Of a stretch of DNA of 64,000 nt, positions 49,863 to 62,235 are shown in pieces. This DNA is from Neodiprion pinetum (Eukaryota; Arthropoda; Insecta; Hymenoptera; Diprionidae): assembly GCF_021155775.2 (NCBI RefSeq), contig NC_060235.2, positions 37,674,607 through 37,738,606 on the forward strand, read 5' to 3'. Within the stretch, counting starts at the first letter, position 1. Each line of letters starts with the position of its first letter. A program made the translations under genes and the position numbers. Below the pieces are notes generated by a model, which did not search any database, was not told the DNA's origin, and was given only the letters and a program-made list of their open reading frames with translations.

Positions 49863-50276
49863 TCAGTGAAGCTGACAAGCCCTGACAGCAATAAGTTGTA
49901 AGAGAATAAAAACAGGGCTCAAAACTTCAGAATATTCCAGACTGCTTTGACCTGACAATTTTTTGCAAAGTAAATACTTGAAAACAAAAACTAACAAAAG
50001 AAAAGTCAAACTCCATAGTGCTCTAAGTATAGCACTTTTCATTACTCCATCCATTTGCATTCTTATGAAAATAATTGCACAAAAATATGTGTTCAAGCCA
50101 TCACCGATAAATAATGGCGAGAATATAATCCACCAGCCTCCATTGCCTGCGAAATAATTGTTATCTATCTTCATGGCTAGCAAAATCGTAAATATTGTCA
50201 ATGATACAAGATTGATCCATATTTCAAATATCGTTAAACCCAGCCAGTGCACTAATTCGTTGAGGGAAAATATCAT
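49863..50276 (-). CDS. TMEM203: TMEM203, ER four-helix membrane protein
   Basis: Small ER membrane protein, in vertebrates linked to ER calcium stores and to STING signalling. Single coding exon of 137 residues; the human protein has 136. It starts MIFSLNELVHWLG, matching the family start, so I take the ATG at 50276 rather than the upstream in-frame GTG. Signatures: FEIWINL, GWWIIFSPLFIGDGLNTYF, LCKKLSGQ and the C-terminal SPVFILLQLIAVRACQLH. Four hydrophobic helices are visible. It lies 138 bp downstream of the POP7 stop on the same strand. A donor-like G|GTAAGC at 50361 and an acceptor-like CAAG directly before the ATG could form a short 5' UTR intron. Confidence 0.93.
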   Translation of the reverse strand: MIFSLNELVHWLGLTIFEIWINLVSLTIFTILLAMKIDNNYFAGNGGWWIIFSPLFIGDGLNTYFCAIIFIRMQMDGVMKSAILRALWSLTFLLLVFVFKYLLCKKLSGQSSLEYSEVLSPVFILLQLIAVRACQLH

Positions 50277-50414
50277 CTTGAGGAAGTTCACAATGAAGAA
50301 AAAACAAATATCAAATATGGAAATTAAGCTTCTTCATTGTCTCATAAAATATAAAGCTTACATCCAAACACTACCTCAGACTGAATAAACTCACTTAAAA
50401 TTAATAGTATGTGT

Positions 50415-51234
50415 TTATTTGAATGTCTCAAACAATGCTGTGCGGAACACTCGAATATGAATGGCTGAATTTTGCCGTTGATTTACCTCATAGTCAGCGT
50501 CATCTGTGATAGGCTCAAAATCATCTATAAAAGTCAAATTAATTATACCATTAATACTCAACAATTCAATGTTCAAATCCTAGCCCAGCTTTACCTACCA
50601 GTTATATCTACAGTCGACGTATTTATGTCCAAATCGACAGTGCCATGGTGATTTTCTTTCAATTGTAAGGCCAAATTGCAAGCTCTGCTTACCGCAGCAC
50701 CAAGAGCGTGAATAACAATTTCTTGTTCACCGGAATCCAGTAGTTTTTCACATTTGTTCAGCTGAGCCTTAAACAGAGTCGATAGTATTATGAGAAATCA
50801 TGCATAATTATATTCTTGTTTACAATGAAGCAACAATCGTGCAAAATATAAGCAAGAATTTATAAATTCTGATAGCTGGAGCGTTGGAAATTGTAATTAC
50901 CAGAAACAAGCTGAAAAGAGAAGGTACGAGACTGGTTTACAGTGTTTGTCAGTTTTCCAACTCCACACCATGGATATTTATATAAAATAATTGAAAAATG
51001 GTACGGAACATCATGTGATTTAAACGCACCAAATGAGGTTAGGGTGTCTGAGGTTACCTTGAAGTTTGTTTTGTTGGTGATATAGAAGTCCTTGTCACTT
51101 TTCGGTAAGCGTGGCGGTAATCTCTTTCTTATAACATGTTCGTAGGTGGGTCGCAGTTTGATCTTAGAGTCCTTGATTGAGCTTTCTGTCAAATTTTGTT
51201 GACTCGATTCAACTTCGCTTTTCGCAGCAGCCAT
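50415..51234 (-). CDS. POP7: Ribonuclease P/MRP subunit p20 (POP7, Alba-like)
   Basis: Protein subunit of nuclear RNase P (tRNA 5' maturation) and RNase MRP (rRNA processing); it pairs with the other Alba-type subunit Rpp25/POP6. Three in-phase minus-strand exons: 51234-51058, 50767-50599 and 50524-50415, giving 151 residues. The family core is plain: IRKRLPPRLPKSDKDFYITN, KTNFKAQLNKCEKLLDSG, EIVIHALGAAVSRACNLALQ, NTSTVDITDDFEP and NSAIHIRVFRT. A 25-residue Ser/Gln-rich N-terminal extension precedes the core. It diverges from CSTF1, with 276 bp between start codons, and is followed by TMEM203 on the same strand. Confidence 0.92.
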
Positions 51235-51509
51235 TGTGGCATTTCTCCTGTATCCTGAGAGGAGGTTATGCGATTGGCAATTCCTATGGAGAGAGTTGAG
51301 ATTCTGATTACGATATCCAATCGTGCGACTAACTTCGACAGGCAAAATGCATCAACATAACATAACCTCTCACCTCGCAGAGACCACGACGGTGACAGAG
51401 GCGAATCACGAATTGTCGTTGGTCGTATTTTCGGATTCCGTTTTGTGCCTGAAAAAATAAAACCAGCAAAATTCAGTCGCCGAAGGAGAATAAAGATTAT
51501 CATTCAAAC
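51235..51509. promoter_or_regulatory. Short bidirectional promoter of POP7 and CSTF1
   Basis: 275 bp between two divergent start codons must carry both promoters and 5' UTRs. I see no TATA box. The open frame crossing it (to 51,503 on the minus strand) continues from the POP7 exon in another frame and is not a gene. Confidence 0.6.
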
Positions 51510-53837
51510 ATGAAGGAGCCAGATTTGGATCCGAAGAATATTATTAAAAGCAGAGAATCGCTCTATCGGCTTATGATCAGGTAAGCAAATCTCAAATTTT
51601 TCACTACTTCAAACTTCTCATTACACGTTTTCGTTATGTTCAGACACCATTGCTTCAATTTGTGTTTTCGTAAAAAAAATTACGGATAATTAACTAAATG
51701 GTTATTCATATCTTATTGCAAAACTAGTCATTTCATACGTCCCTTAGAGGGTTTAGAAAAACTGATTTGACAAGGTATCCAGCAATGAAAGTTTATACAC
51801 CATAATTAGGGATATCGGAGGAATCGGATTTTTCTAAGAAAATTTTCAGATATAGAATATTTGCGAAAAATACTTCACTAATTTGCTAAGTTTTCCCAAC
51901 TTCCAGTGACATCTTGAAACACCTTGCCTAACAATTACAGACTGTGATATCACAATACTAGGCAGAAGTTGATTTGATTTTCTCTTTCATTTACATATCA
52001 AATTGTAAGAGGCACAGTCTCACAAATCCTGCTGTTTACACATTTTTACATAAGCGTATGACTGGTCATTTTGTCGAAGTAATGAAATTGTGTTTACTAA
52101 TCTATAAAGTGGTCTTAGTTATATGGAAAACATATTTTTCAGCCAACTTTTCTATGATGGTCATCAAACTCTGGCTGTTCAATTGTCGAACATGATACAA
52201 GCTGAGCCGCCTTGCCCACCTTCAGATAGATTGTTGCATTTGATGTTAATCGGTGCTGCGCATGAGCCAGATCGTACAAAAAAAGAAGTAAATAATCTAC
52301 CGACATTTTCCAATGTCGATAATACTCTTGGTCCTGGTTTAGATTTAGAGTTTGAAACAGAGGCTCAGACGCAGGCACCAGAACCGGCACAATATGAAAC
52401 GGCGTATGTTACATCGCACAAAGGAAATTGTAGAGCAGGAGCATTTTCGGCGGATGGACAGCTAATTGCCACAGGCTCCGTCGATGCCTCGATAAAGATT
52501 TTAGATGTTGACAGAATGTTGGCCAAATCTGCACCAGACGAAATGGCACCTGGTGATCAAACTGGGGGGCATCCAGTGATCAGAACGCTGTACGATCACT
52601 TGGAGGAGGTGACTTGCTTAGAGTTTCATCCCAGGGAGCCAATACTTGTTTCCGGGAGCAGAGACTTCTCAGTCAAGCTCTTTGACTTCAGTAAAGCAAG
52701 TGTTAAGAAAGCTTTTCGTACTATAACAGACGCCGACCAGATCAGATGCTTGTCGTTTCATCCGACTGGTGATTTTCTTGTTGTTGGAACAAATCATCCT
52801 GTCGTTAGATTGTACGATGTAAATACGGCACAGTGCTTTGTATCTAGTATACCCAGCCATCAGCATACGGCAGGTATAACCAGCATTAAATATTGTCTGG
52901 ACGGTAAGACTTACGCCTCTGCTGGTAAGGATGGAAGTATTAAATTATGGGATGGTGTATCCAATCGGTGTATAAATACTTTTGTCAAAGCACACGACGG
53001 GTACGAGGTTTGCTCCGTGACGTTTACAAGAAATGGAAAGGTATGTTTCTTCTTTAATTTATAAATTAAACTGACGTCAATAATCGTGACTAAGGCAAAC
53101 ACAGCTGAGAATTATATTTACACTTTGCTGTCTTTGTGAATTTCAGGGATGTCCTTTCCCATGTCACTAAAGTGTCTTGGTAAAAAATATGAATATAGAT
53201 TCTTGATATTCATTTTCAGTATTTACTCTCATCTGGAAAAGATTCTTTGATTAAATTGTGGGAACTGTCAACGAGCAGATGTTTGATTGCTTACACAGGT
53301 GCTGGTACAACAGGTAAAAGGTTTTCGAGTCTCTTTGATCTGGCATTTGAGATGTTAATCATAATTCTTGGTACATGTCAAAGTTTTTCATTTACGCGTG
53401 ATCCACATTTACCAACAGATTAAAATTGCAACTACTTACAAAATAAAGGTTGAATGTAGTGGTCATTGTCATTTTCAGTCAAAATCGAAGTGTAAATCAC
53501 GCTTATGTCTGCGAAACGAAAGTTCGTGCATTTTTGAAAAAAATCATAACTTGTGGTCATTTTTAATTATATCTTGTATTTTTTTCTCACAGGAAAACAG
53601 GAGCACAAAGCTCAAGCAATATTTAATCATACTGAAGACTATGTGATGTTTCCGGATGAGGCTACAACCTCTCTTTGTGCTTGGAATTCCCGAAACGCTT
53701 CCAGAAAGCAGCTTTTATCATTGGGTCACAATGGCCCTGTCCGTTTAATTGTACATTCTCCGACTGCTCCGGCTTTCTTAACATGCAGCGATGACTTTAG
53801 AGCAAGGTTTTGGTTCAGGCGAATGCCTACGCATTGA
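51510..53837 (+). CDS. CSTF1: Cleavage stimulation factor subunit 1 (CstF-50)
   Basis: WD40 subunit of CstF, which helps recognise the downstream element in mRNA 3'-end cleavage and polyadenylation, with CstF-64 and CstF-77. Four in-phase exons: 51510-51580, 52143-53040, 53220-53313 and 53593-53837, giving 435 residues (human 431). The N-terminal dimerisation region is about residues 1-65. A linker with GPGLDLEFETEAQ precedes six to seven WD repeats: YVTSHKGNCRAGAFSADGQL, TLYDHLEEVTCLEFHP, ADQIRCLSFHPTGDF, SAGKDGSIKLWDGVSNRC, YLLSSGKDSLIKLWE and TCSDDFRARFW. All blocks are conserved. Confidence 0.96.
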
Positions 53838-54821
53838 GGTGCGAGTACCAAAAATTAAATTAGGACCTTACCTTATTTATCATGGGAACATAAATATTCT
53901 AAGGAAATTTCACCCTTCGACATTGAAGGTACTGATATTTCTTTGCACGTTAGCATTAAGATCGTCATAAAATCAATGTCATTATTTTTCCTTCATTTTT
54001 TATTCGCAATTGATTTACTAAATTCATTGATTATTTTCGCTTTTTAAGAGACGCAATTCTTGGCCCGAGAACGTATATGAATCTTAATCTCGGTATTAAT
54101 TGCTGAATTGAATACAGATAAAGCTTTGGATTCATCCCACTTATGTAGACAAGATGAAAATGGGAAACAGAGTTTCACCAGAATAATATATTTTTTCTGA
54201 TTTCCCTCCACATCTATTTGATGAAGCCAACTTTTCCATAAATAAAATGCAAATATTTGTGAACGAAAAAAAAAACAATTATTCCTAGGAATAATCAATA
54301 TCGTAAGTTAATAATTTGAAGTTATTTCGTTTTATTGTTGTTTTTTAAATTTTTTTTAGAGATAAACAAATGTATTTTTTTTCGATAACTGTACAGTAAA
54401 AGTATTCGCAAGTACATAACTAGTTTTCGAAGTATTCACGAAAATTTTGAAAAATATGTTTAAAATACTTTGTACACCATTTGAAAAAGAAGCGTCAAAA
54501 ATATTCACATCACTTTGCAGCTCTTACTATTTTTAAGTACGAATGATAAAGCGGCGCGGGAAAAAGCCGCATGCGGGAGCTGAAATGATGTTTGAAATAG
54601 AAATGTTTGAATTGGCGCAAGCGAACCCGCGGGTGTTTATAGTTCAGGAACGCGATGGGTGGTGGCGCGGCTCTCGTCCCGCTCTACGTTTGACGAGGTC
54701 ACGTGACCCACGCTACCCGCCATCTTTGCTTATCGTATAAACAGTGCGACCGGGCTCCTTGCGATTTCTAGTAGTAAATCAGTGGTTTCCGTGTGTTTTT
54801 GAGTGATTCCGACACGAAGAA
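53838..54821. promoter_or_regulatory. CSTF1 3' flank and promoter of the AT-hook gene
   Basis: The left half is AT-rich CSTF1 3' UTR with a possible AATAAA at 54241-54246. From about 54,540 the base composition rises sharply in G+C, forming a CpG-rich promoter about 280 bp long. It contains the palindrome GGTCACGTGACC (54697-54708) and CCGCCATCTT (54717-54726), the consensus for YY1 or insect Pho. The 65-codon frame across it is a composition effect. Confidence 0.6.
54697..54708. promoter_or_regulatory. Perfect palindromic E-box GGTCACGTGACC
   Basis: A 12-bp palindrome centred on CACGTG with GTCACGTGAC flanks, the preferred site of USF and MiT/TFE bHLH-zipper factors. It lies about 115 bp upstream of the AT-hook gene ATG and 9 bp upstream of a YY1/Pho-type site. 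Confidence 0.6.
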
Positions 54822-57026
54822 ATGTCTGAGATTAAAGCAGAGACCAAGAACGATAACAGTGTCGACGATGTGTCTAAGGTAAGTACGTGAAAAGCAGTGA
54901 AAATCCTTCGTCAAGCCGAGTTTCCATGCCAAGGCGGCGTGTAAGTCCCTCAAATACGGGGCGACGCTCGGTATCTCGAAAATTCTCAACTCTCCAGTAT
55001 GCGGGTATTAAGCAATTATAGGCTCGCTGTGAATCGTCTAGATGCAGAAGATTAATATTATTCGAGAAGCTCCTCTTAATACGCGTGATGTCATATTCAG
55101 CGATTTTTCAAAGCCGTACTATTTGTCCTTTAGTGGCAAAGATGGAGGATGTTTTTTTTATTTGCGCCTTTCGTCCGGAGAGTCGGTGCACGCCGGCAGA
55201 TGATTAAAAAGGCGGGAAATCGTTTATATTCCCTCTACAACAATTTTCCGTTAGCAAAGTCTAACAATGTTGAGTTCATTTTTTGTACCATACTCGTTGC
55301 GCTACAAGTATTTTCGTGGTAAAATCAAAATGGCGGGAAACAAAAAAGAAAGAAAACCAACGACATACATTGAAACAAACGAAACTCTTGTCTCTGTCCA
55401 ACTCGCTTTAATCTTATCGCTTCAGTCAGTCACTAGCGGTTTCACCAGCTTACTTCAGAGACACCTAATCCCAATGATAAATAAACTGATGCATTTGTCC
55501 TCTTGTTTTCCCAGGACCAAACAGTCCAGGATAAACCAACTCCGACCAAAAATAAACGTGGAGGTTCAAAAAGGCTGTCGACCTTAGAAAGAACAGCCCA
55601 GGAAGGCGAGGCCATATTAAAGGTATTACTTAGTTGGGTTAAATTAACCCAAATTTTTTGCATAATCTACAGGGAATTTTCCTAAGATCCAAGAGGCCAA
55701 GGTTACACCCCCTTGCCTGATCAGTTCCCTCCATTTTGCCTCCCCGCCGGCTTTGCCTACGCGAACGTTGGCGGGGTAAAAGTGGGGGTAAAGCCCCAAG
55801 TGGGGGAACTAGAGGGAGAGGTTTCCCCCACCGCTTGCCCTACGAGCGCTCTTTATGAATTATCCTCGTATCATTCTGCCAGATTTATCTTACGATATAC
55901 GCACGTACAGCACTTGAACTATAGTTTGTAGATAAATGCAGGTAAACTAGTAATCAGATATAGACAGTTGGTAACTTGAGGAAATCTTAGATTTGATTTT
56001 TTACAAAAATGCCAACTGCTAATCTGTCTTTTATCTTCTTTTATAATAAATTTTTAATTATTGAATTAAAAAAATTTATGTAAACTTATAACGGTAAACA
56101 CGTACTCGGAACTGACTTATGGTTATCATATAATTTGCGATCAAGTAAATCGTTTGGCTTTCCGTTATGAATGTTTGTGTCGCTCGTCGATCTCACAAAC
56201 TTTCAATTTCGATTCATTTGTGTGAGGAGTATCGAAGAAGAAATGTGAATCAGTCAATGTAAGAAATCTTCGAAGTTCTTTCCATGCTTTATAGTAAATT
56301 AAGCTGACTTGTGCCGCTTATCAATGATGATAAATTTTTTTAAAGGGACTAAACACTTCCGTTGGAGAGGTTGAGGGTAGAAGACGTACTCGCAGCTCAG
56401 TTCGTGGACTGGGGATACCAACGCCTGCTCCATCTCCTCCAAAAAAGGAGAAAAAGGAAACTGCAGCCAAGGGAACGGGCCGTGGACGCGGGCGACCGAA
56501 AAGGCAAGATAAAAACAATGAAAACAATGCGGAAGAAGAGACTGTGAATAATCAAAATGACAAGAGTTCCGTGGACGAATCGACAAAAATGGAAGTTGAT
56601 GAAATCAAAGATGACGAAGTCGACAAACCATCAAGTGAAGAAAAGAGTCCCGAAGAGCCGGTAGAGAGCAAAGAGGTAACGGTAGTGGAAAAGAAACCAG
56701 AGCCAAATTCCAAGGATGAGAAAACGACGGAGGAGCCAGAGGATTTACGGGAAAACGCCAAGAGCGAAACAGATGCTAACTTAGTGAAAAAAGATGATAA
56801 AGATGACGAAATTAAGGACAGTTCGGACTCAAGCCAAGATGCGACGGATGCGCCAGCCGATGTTCAACCTCCTTCTTCACCTTCTTCGGAACCTCAAAAA
56901 TCTGCTCCAGCTGCTACCTTGAGCCCGGCAACCGTTTCGCCGACCACCGCTGCTAACACAGCCACCACTCCAACAGGCAATACAACAACCATCACTTCTA
57001 CCACCAATGAGGATAAGAAAGAATAA
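54822..57026 (+). CDS. AT-hook acidic nuclear protein, family not identified
   Basis: Three in-phase exons: 54822-54878, 55515-55622 and 56346-57026, giving 281 residues from MSEIKAETKNDNSVDDVSK. Residues 30-50 are basic. A single AT-hook, GRGRGRPKR, lies at residues 100-108 after a basic RRRTRSS patch and a PTPAPSPPKKEKK linker. The AT-hook binds the minor groove of AT-rich DNA, so a chromatin role is inferred. Residues 115-230 are a strongly acidic Glu/Asp/Lys region, and 230-281 are Ser/Thr/Pro/Ala-rich and disordered. The overall layout recalls HMGA proteins (AT-hook plus acidic tail), but it has only one hook and a much longer tail. I do not recognise an ortholog. Confidence 0.8.
55211..55340 (+). 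promoter_or_regulatory. Two E2F-like GGCGGGAAA sites in intron 1 of the AT-hook gene
   Basis: GGCGGGAAA occurs at 55211-55219 and 55332-55340, both matching the E2F/DP site in reverse. The first extends to GGCGGGAAATCG, a 12-mer identical to that in front of MSL1 (22749-22760). Binding is inferred only from the motif. Confidence 0.4.
55700..55860. repeat. GC-rich patch with nested inverted repeats in intron 2 of the AT-hook gene
   Basis: A G/C-rich island stands out in an AT-rich intron. CCCCGCC (55742-55748) pairs with GGCGGGG (55770-55776). GTGGGGGAAC (55800-55809) pairs, with one bulge, with GTTTCCCCCAC (55821-55831). It could be a mobile fragment or a structured RNA segment; I do not recognise it. 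Confidence 0.6.
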
Positions 57027-60000
57027 CCTCCCTCCGCCTACTTTAACCACATCTTACATGTGAGTGTTGGACTGATTTATCATCTTTGTTTTTCAACTCT
57101 CGAGAGTTATTGGCCTTGTGTTTGAAAATCTCGATGGAAAATGGAGTAGAAATTTTGTCAAGATTGGTAAAAATTTGGGAAAGTGTGTTACGGCGTTGGA
57201 ACGAACAATTTTGTAACTTTTCAGTCTCCAATGTAATTGGATTTTTATTTAAAATGTAAAACTTGTCGCGATTACGGAATTAAACGATTCTGATCATTTA
57301 TTGTTAGTTTCATTTATCATCATTTCAAGTTTCTAGTAAGTTGTGTGTTCAGATGCCGTAATATGGGTGGGGAGGTCTTTTCAATGATTATATCATTTCT
57401 AATCATTGTGAAATAGGCGTTTCATGTGCATACCATAAGATAAAGGGACAACTGATAGTTTAATCGAATTGAATTATTCAGTCGGTCTTTAACGTTTTGG
57501 AATTTATAAAACATGATCCCATCTTTCCTCGAGCTTTTCACAGTACACTCTATGAATTGTGTAAAGTTTTGAGTTGTATCTTTCTTTTAATGGATTCGTA
57601 AATTGTTGACCAGTCCTTTTCTTTTTAATTAATTTTACACATTTTGTTCCTTAGTTTCACGAATAATTGAATATTAAAAACAATCAAATACTAACTGTAC
57701 AATGTTTATATGGAAATAATTGGTACCCAAATTCTGACATTAGGTAAATATATGGCTAGATAAGTTTAATTACAGAGAAAAAAAATCATACAGAACATAG
57801 AAAGGAAAACAGGCAGTTTGATGCTTGATTATTGATATCCTATAATTATACATTTAATTAAAGTTTAAAGACATTACTACTTTGCCACAAATCACTTTGC
57901 TGTGAATGCTCTACTAAATACTTGAAATGTGATGTTACAATATTAGATATTATTAACAATATAATTTAAAAATTGTACTCTTTGTTAGCAGGTAATTGCT
58001 TGGTTCACAAAATTCTAAGATTGTAATGTTTTAACAGGTACCAAGGCGGCGCACACATCGGGGTTCACAAATCCAGTCCCCCTCCTCTATTTTAACTAAG
58101 TGACACCTTATTGTTAATCGTCATTCTAATCAGCGCATCTTTATTATCATAATATTACTATAATTATTATAGATATTGTTAATTTCTGAAATTGAGCATC
58201 TGAAAAGCAGTCGCTTTAGATCAGGGATGTTGAATCGGTCAATCGTGGCTATTAGGCCAGAAAATATATTTTATTTAATTCTGTGGTAAAGATGTGAGAT
58301 TTTTAGATCGCACAGAGTCTCGACAGTGAAAGGTAGATCTCGGGATTGATCACGTTGTCCATTCCTGCTTCAGATGCTTATAAAATTTTATTCTTTTTTT
58401 TCTTCAGATGTAACTCAACTGAGGAGAAATAATAGATATTCACTTTTAAATATAAATTTGCATACATAGAGGTTCAACTTCTCGAAAACAACTTTATTGC
58501 TTGCCAATATGTAACACCTTTGATCACGATAGTTGTGCTGGTTAGCCGGCGTTAACAAAGTATGGTGTAGAGCATACATTGTTCATGTACAATGATAATA
58601 TTATTGTAAAATATATTTAATATGGACTTATATAGATCCGCTGTTTTCAAATCCGAGCTCGGACCGGAGTTTTTTATTGAAAAAAAAATAAATAAAAAGA
58701 AAATATAAAGATAAAAAAAAAAAAACTAATTAATCTCCGATCGTGGCATTGATCTGAAAATAGTTTTAATTAATATCTTTGTAGAAAAATTATTATAATA
58801 TCTTACTTATGTGAATTTACGATTGAATGAAACTGAGTATATGAATATTATATGGCGAGGTGATCTGTCTGGGTCTTTTTTTTGTTTTTCTCCCTTCTCT
58901 TGTCATAGACAGAAATAAAATTTCTGATCATATTATTTGAAATGATACATCTGATTTATAGAGAAACACTTACCTGTTACGTCATTAAATCGATTTATTA
59001 TCTTCGAGGATTTTTCTTTCCTTATTTCGTTCTCTATAGTAGACAAGTTTATTTTTTGAGGATAGTTTTTTACTCTATCGATAATCCGTTACAGTACTAC
59101 CGTGCGTAAAACGTACATGATAGTGTTACAGAAATAGTTACATAATATTGCTTTTACGTCTTGTTTGTCGTTGCTTATTTCTTTCTATCTTTCATTTCCT
59201 CTCTCTCTCTCGTTTCGTTTTCTTTCGTAATATTAAGAAAGCTAAACAGTTTACGAAATAATATAATAATATTAATGATCTTTTAGACAAACGTTGAGAA
59301 AAAAAAAAAAATACTTTTTCGACATCACTTTGCTATCAAATGTATAAACGCATATTGTACTGTAAACATTACGTTACTTTTATATAAAAGAAAAACTAAC
59401 AAAAAAAAAGTGAAAAAATATCTAAAAATTCAATCAATTCTCAATTTTGTTGTCTGTCCTGGTCCAATATTAAATATGTTGATATTATTGTGTATCTGAA
59501 CGGTTGTGAGTGTACAGATAGATTATATGATGCACTATATCCAGCAAAGAAGACCGCACGTAACGAGAACTTCCAATCACGTTGAGAATCAATTATTCTG
59601 TTGTTATAGTTGATAATTGTTGAACAGTTTTTAAATTAAGCGTCAATGAATATTGCAATATATATATATATATATGTATACACGTACCTATTGTTTGTAT
59701 TCTGAACTTTGATAATCAACAATATCAATCATGTTTTTCTATTATTCGTGCGATTACCTCGCGTGGCTTCTTAAAAACATTCCAACAAGAAATAATATTT
59801 ACATCTCCGTTTATAAATAGATCTTAAATAAATTAACGAATGTATCAGCATTCGTTAAACTAAATTGAGGACAATCGTGTTTTATAAATTGGAAAACAGA
59901 TAATGGAGAGAAAGTAAGAATTGGAAAAAATCTTGGTTATAACGAAACTTGCTCGAGATTGTTGATAAAAAGGAGAAAGTCTAGTTTCTTAAATAATCGC

Positions 60001-61000
60001 TGTACTAGGACCTTATAGATATTATCATAGCCCGTGTAAATAGTGATAGCATGATGAAAGAAAAATGATGAGTAAGGCAGATTCAGAATTTGCTGACAAT
60101 GAGTGTGAAATTAGGTAAGGATAAAATTTTTTGCATGTATCGCGGAAATTAAGGATATTTGATTGATACTTTGAAAAGAAACAAATGAAAAATTCGTCTT
60201 GTGGTCTCGTTGGGTGCGGCTCAGATTTAGCAATTAAGTATAGCGTTAACATATTAATTGAATGATTATTATATGAACAATATTGAATATAAAAGCTGAT
60301 ACCGTCGAGTTGACAACTCGCTGTATAAGTGTTAAGAAGTAATGAAATATATTAGCATTTTATCATATTAATATTAAACTTGACAAAAATAACATTACAC
60401 GCGTATGAAAAAAAAAAGAGAAAAAAATATCAAATCATTAACGAATGAATTGTGGATGTAAGACATGCAATAGTTTTTATACATATTTTCCTTTGGGTTC
60501 GAAGCAAACTTTTTAACGAACTTTATTGTGTAGCTTTTTTCGCCGTTTGTTAATTCTTTCTAGGTATGGGTATTTGAGACGTACCTAACAATAAGTACTC
60601 CTCTGTTTCTGTTGACTTTATTGCTATTATTTTTATAGTAGGAGTTAATTGATGACGAGGATGATGATCATGATTAATCAATTGGCGATTGATAGACTTT
60701 TGTAACGAAATTGCTTCAATCAATAAAATCATTAAATAAGTTTTAATCTCACTCATATGACACGGTCCATCTGTGCCGGTCGATCAATGTTTATACATTA
60801 CCGGAACCAACTTATCTGTTATCTGTTGATTATCAAGCGAAAAATTAGACTGAAGTGCAATGAACCGAGATTCAGTAAATTTTGGTTACGAGCAAAGTAA
60901 AAAAAAAACAAAAAAAAAAAAAAAAAAACAACGAAGTCAGTTTTCTATAGATTTAATATCCAAAAAGTATGTGACGTCTGAATTATATTTCAAAATCGAT
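57027..61000. other. Probable long 3' UTR of the AT-hook gene, then AT-rich intergenic DNA
   Basis: No coding exon. The sequence is T- and A-rich with several AATAAA-type signals, for example near 58,690 and 58,914, and an (AT)n run near 59,658-59,675. Without a competing gene before 61 kb, multiple poly(A) sites of the AT-hook gene are plausible. Poly(A) tracts occur near 60,900-60,928. Confidence 0.45.
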
Positions 61001-62104
61001 ATAAGAACTAATTCGGACAATGATCATCAACCATTATTTTGTTTCTACAGGAAAATTGAATTGCTCAAATTTTCTATCTAGCTATAGATATGTGTAGATA
61101 TGTGATATATGATAGATAACTGCTGTAGCGAGGTTTCGGTTTTTTTTAATCTCTTGATAAACGCTAAGCTTATTACTGTACGAGGAGGGGAAAATTGACG
61201 ATGAAACGTTCCTTTTTTTATGACGCAAGTGACGAAAGACATCACAACATTTGATGTTTCCTTCCTCTTTTTTTTCAATCAGTACAACAAGAAGACTAAT
61301 ATTGAGAAGCAATTCTTGTAGCAAATTCGACATTAAATTGGGTCGAAGTTATAACGTACAGGCCGTAGCTGCAAATTATACAAATCACAATAGACGGGTT
61401 AAGATTATCCCAAGTAACGGTTCAGCGGATAGCCGATAATTTATCGCATTCGAAAGGCTGCCTTCTCAATTACTATTGAATATACATACACGGATATGCA
61501 CTGCGGATAATTTGGTTTGGCGTGTAACTACGAGAAACTCGTGTGAGTAGGCAATTCAATACTAAAACCATTGTCTCGAGACAAGCGCGTGAGTGTCGAA
61601 ATGGGGATAACGAATACACTCTTCTTGACCGACTGAACATCACTACATTCGTTCATTTCACACATGGGAAATCACGTCGTGTCTATTCTCCTTGTACGTA
61701 CCCACAATATTGTAATAAAGATCCATAATATCGAAACGATATTTCATTTTTACGCTTTTCACGCTTTGTTAGCTGATTTCCACAGGACACGTAACGTGAT
61801 TCGGGTTGAACTCTAGCGGCTCAGCAGCCTGTTGTTATCACACAATTAACGGTAACGCGGAAACTGTTAGGTAAAGTTTCACTGACGGTGATGCCGTGTA
61901 ACAAAAACATGCTCGTCCAACTTTACTTAGGATGTACCGCCATCCGTACCCTCGACGTAAATTATTCTGATTGATGAACCAAGTTGCGTATGTACCGCGG
62001 AAGTTTTCTCCGGAACTCAACACGTAACGCCGGAAAATAGGCAGCTCTAGTTACATGTCAAACACGAAGCAATACAAAATTTAGTTTTCGTTCAACGCCC
62101 ACTA

Positions 62105-62165
62105 ATAGGCAACCGTAGCTGTAATTCGAATACGTAGCAATACGTCACGTAGCTTCGGTTGCCTA
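62105..62165. repeat. Inverted repeat A (TAGGCAACCG family), 15-bp arms
   Basis: TAGGCAACCGTAGCT (62105-62119) is the reverse complement, with one mismatch, of AGCTTCGGTTGCCTA (62151-62165). The loop is 31 nt. The core TAGGCAACCG recurs in the foldback at 62495-62586. Confidence 0.75.
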
Positions 62166-62209
62166 CGTACTAACGCTCAGAGGGTAGTCTCACAAAAAAC
62201 TTCCGTTAC

Positions 62210-62235
62210 ATATATATATATATATATATATATAT
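62210..62235. repeat. (AT)n microsatellite between the foldback repeats
   Basis: About 13 AT/TA units immediately before a GGGG, between foldbacks A and B. Confidence 0.9.

Noticed and set aside
50277..50291. Upstream in-frame GTG start for TMEM203
   Set aside because: The family begins at the Met of MIFSLNELV, and an internal GTG start is not expected in an animal gene.
54543..54740. 65-codon frame in front of the AT-hook gene
   Set aside because: Openness is explained by the GC-rich promoter; it has no splice link to the real gene.
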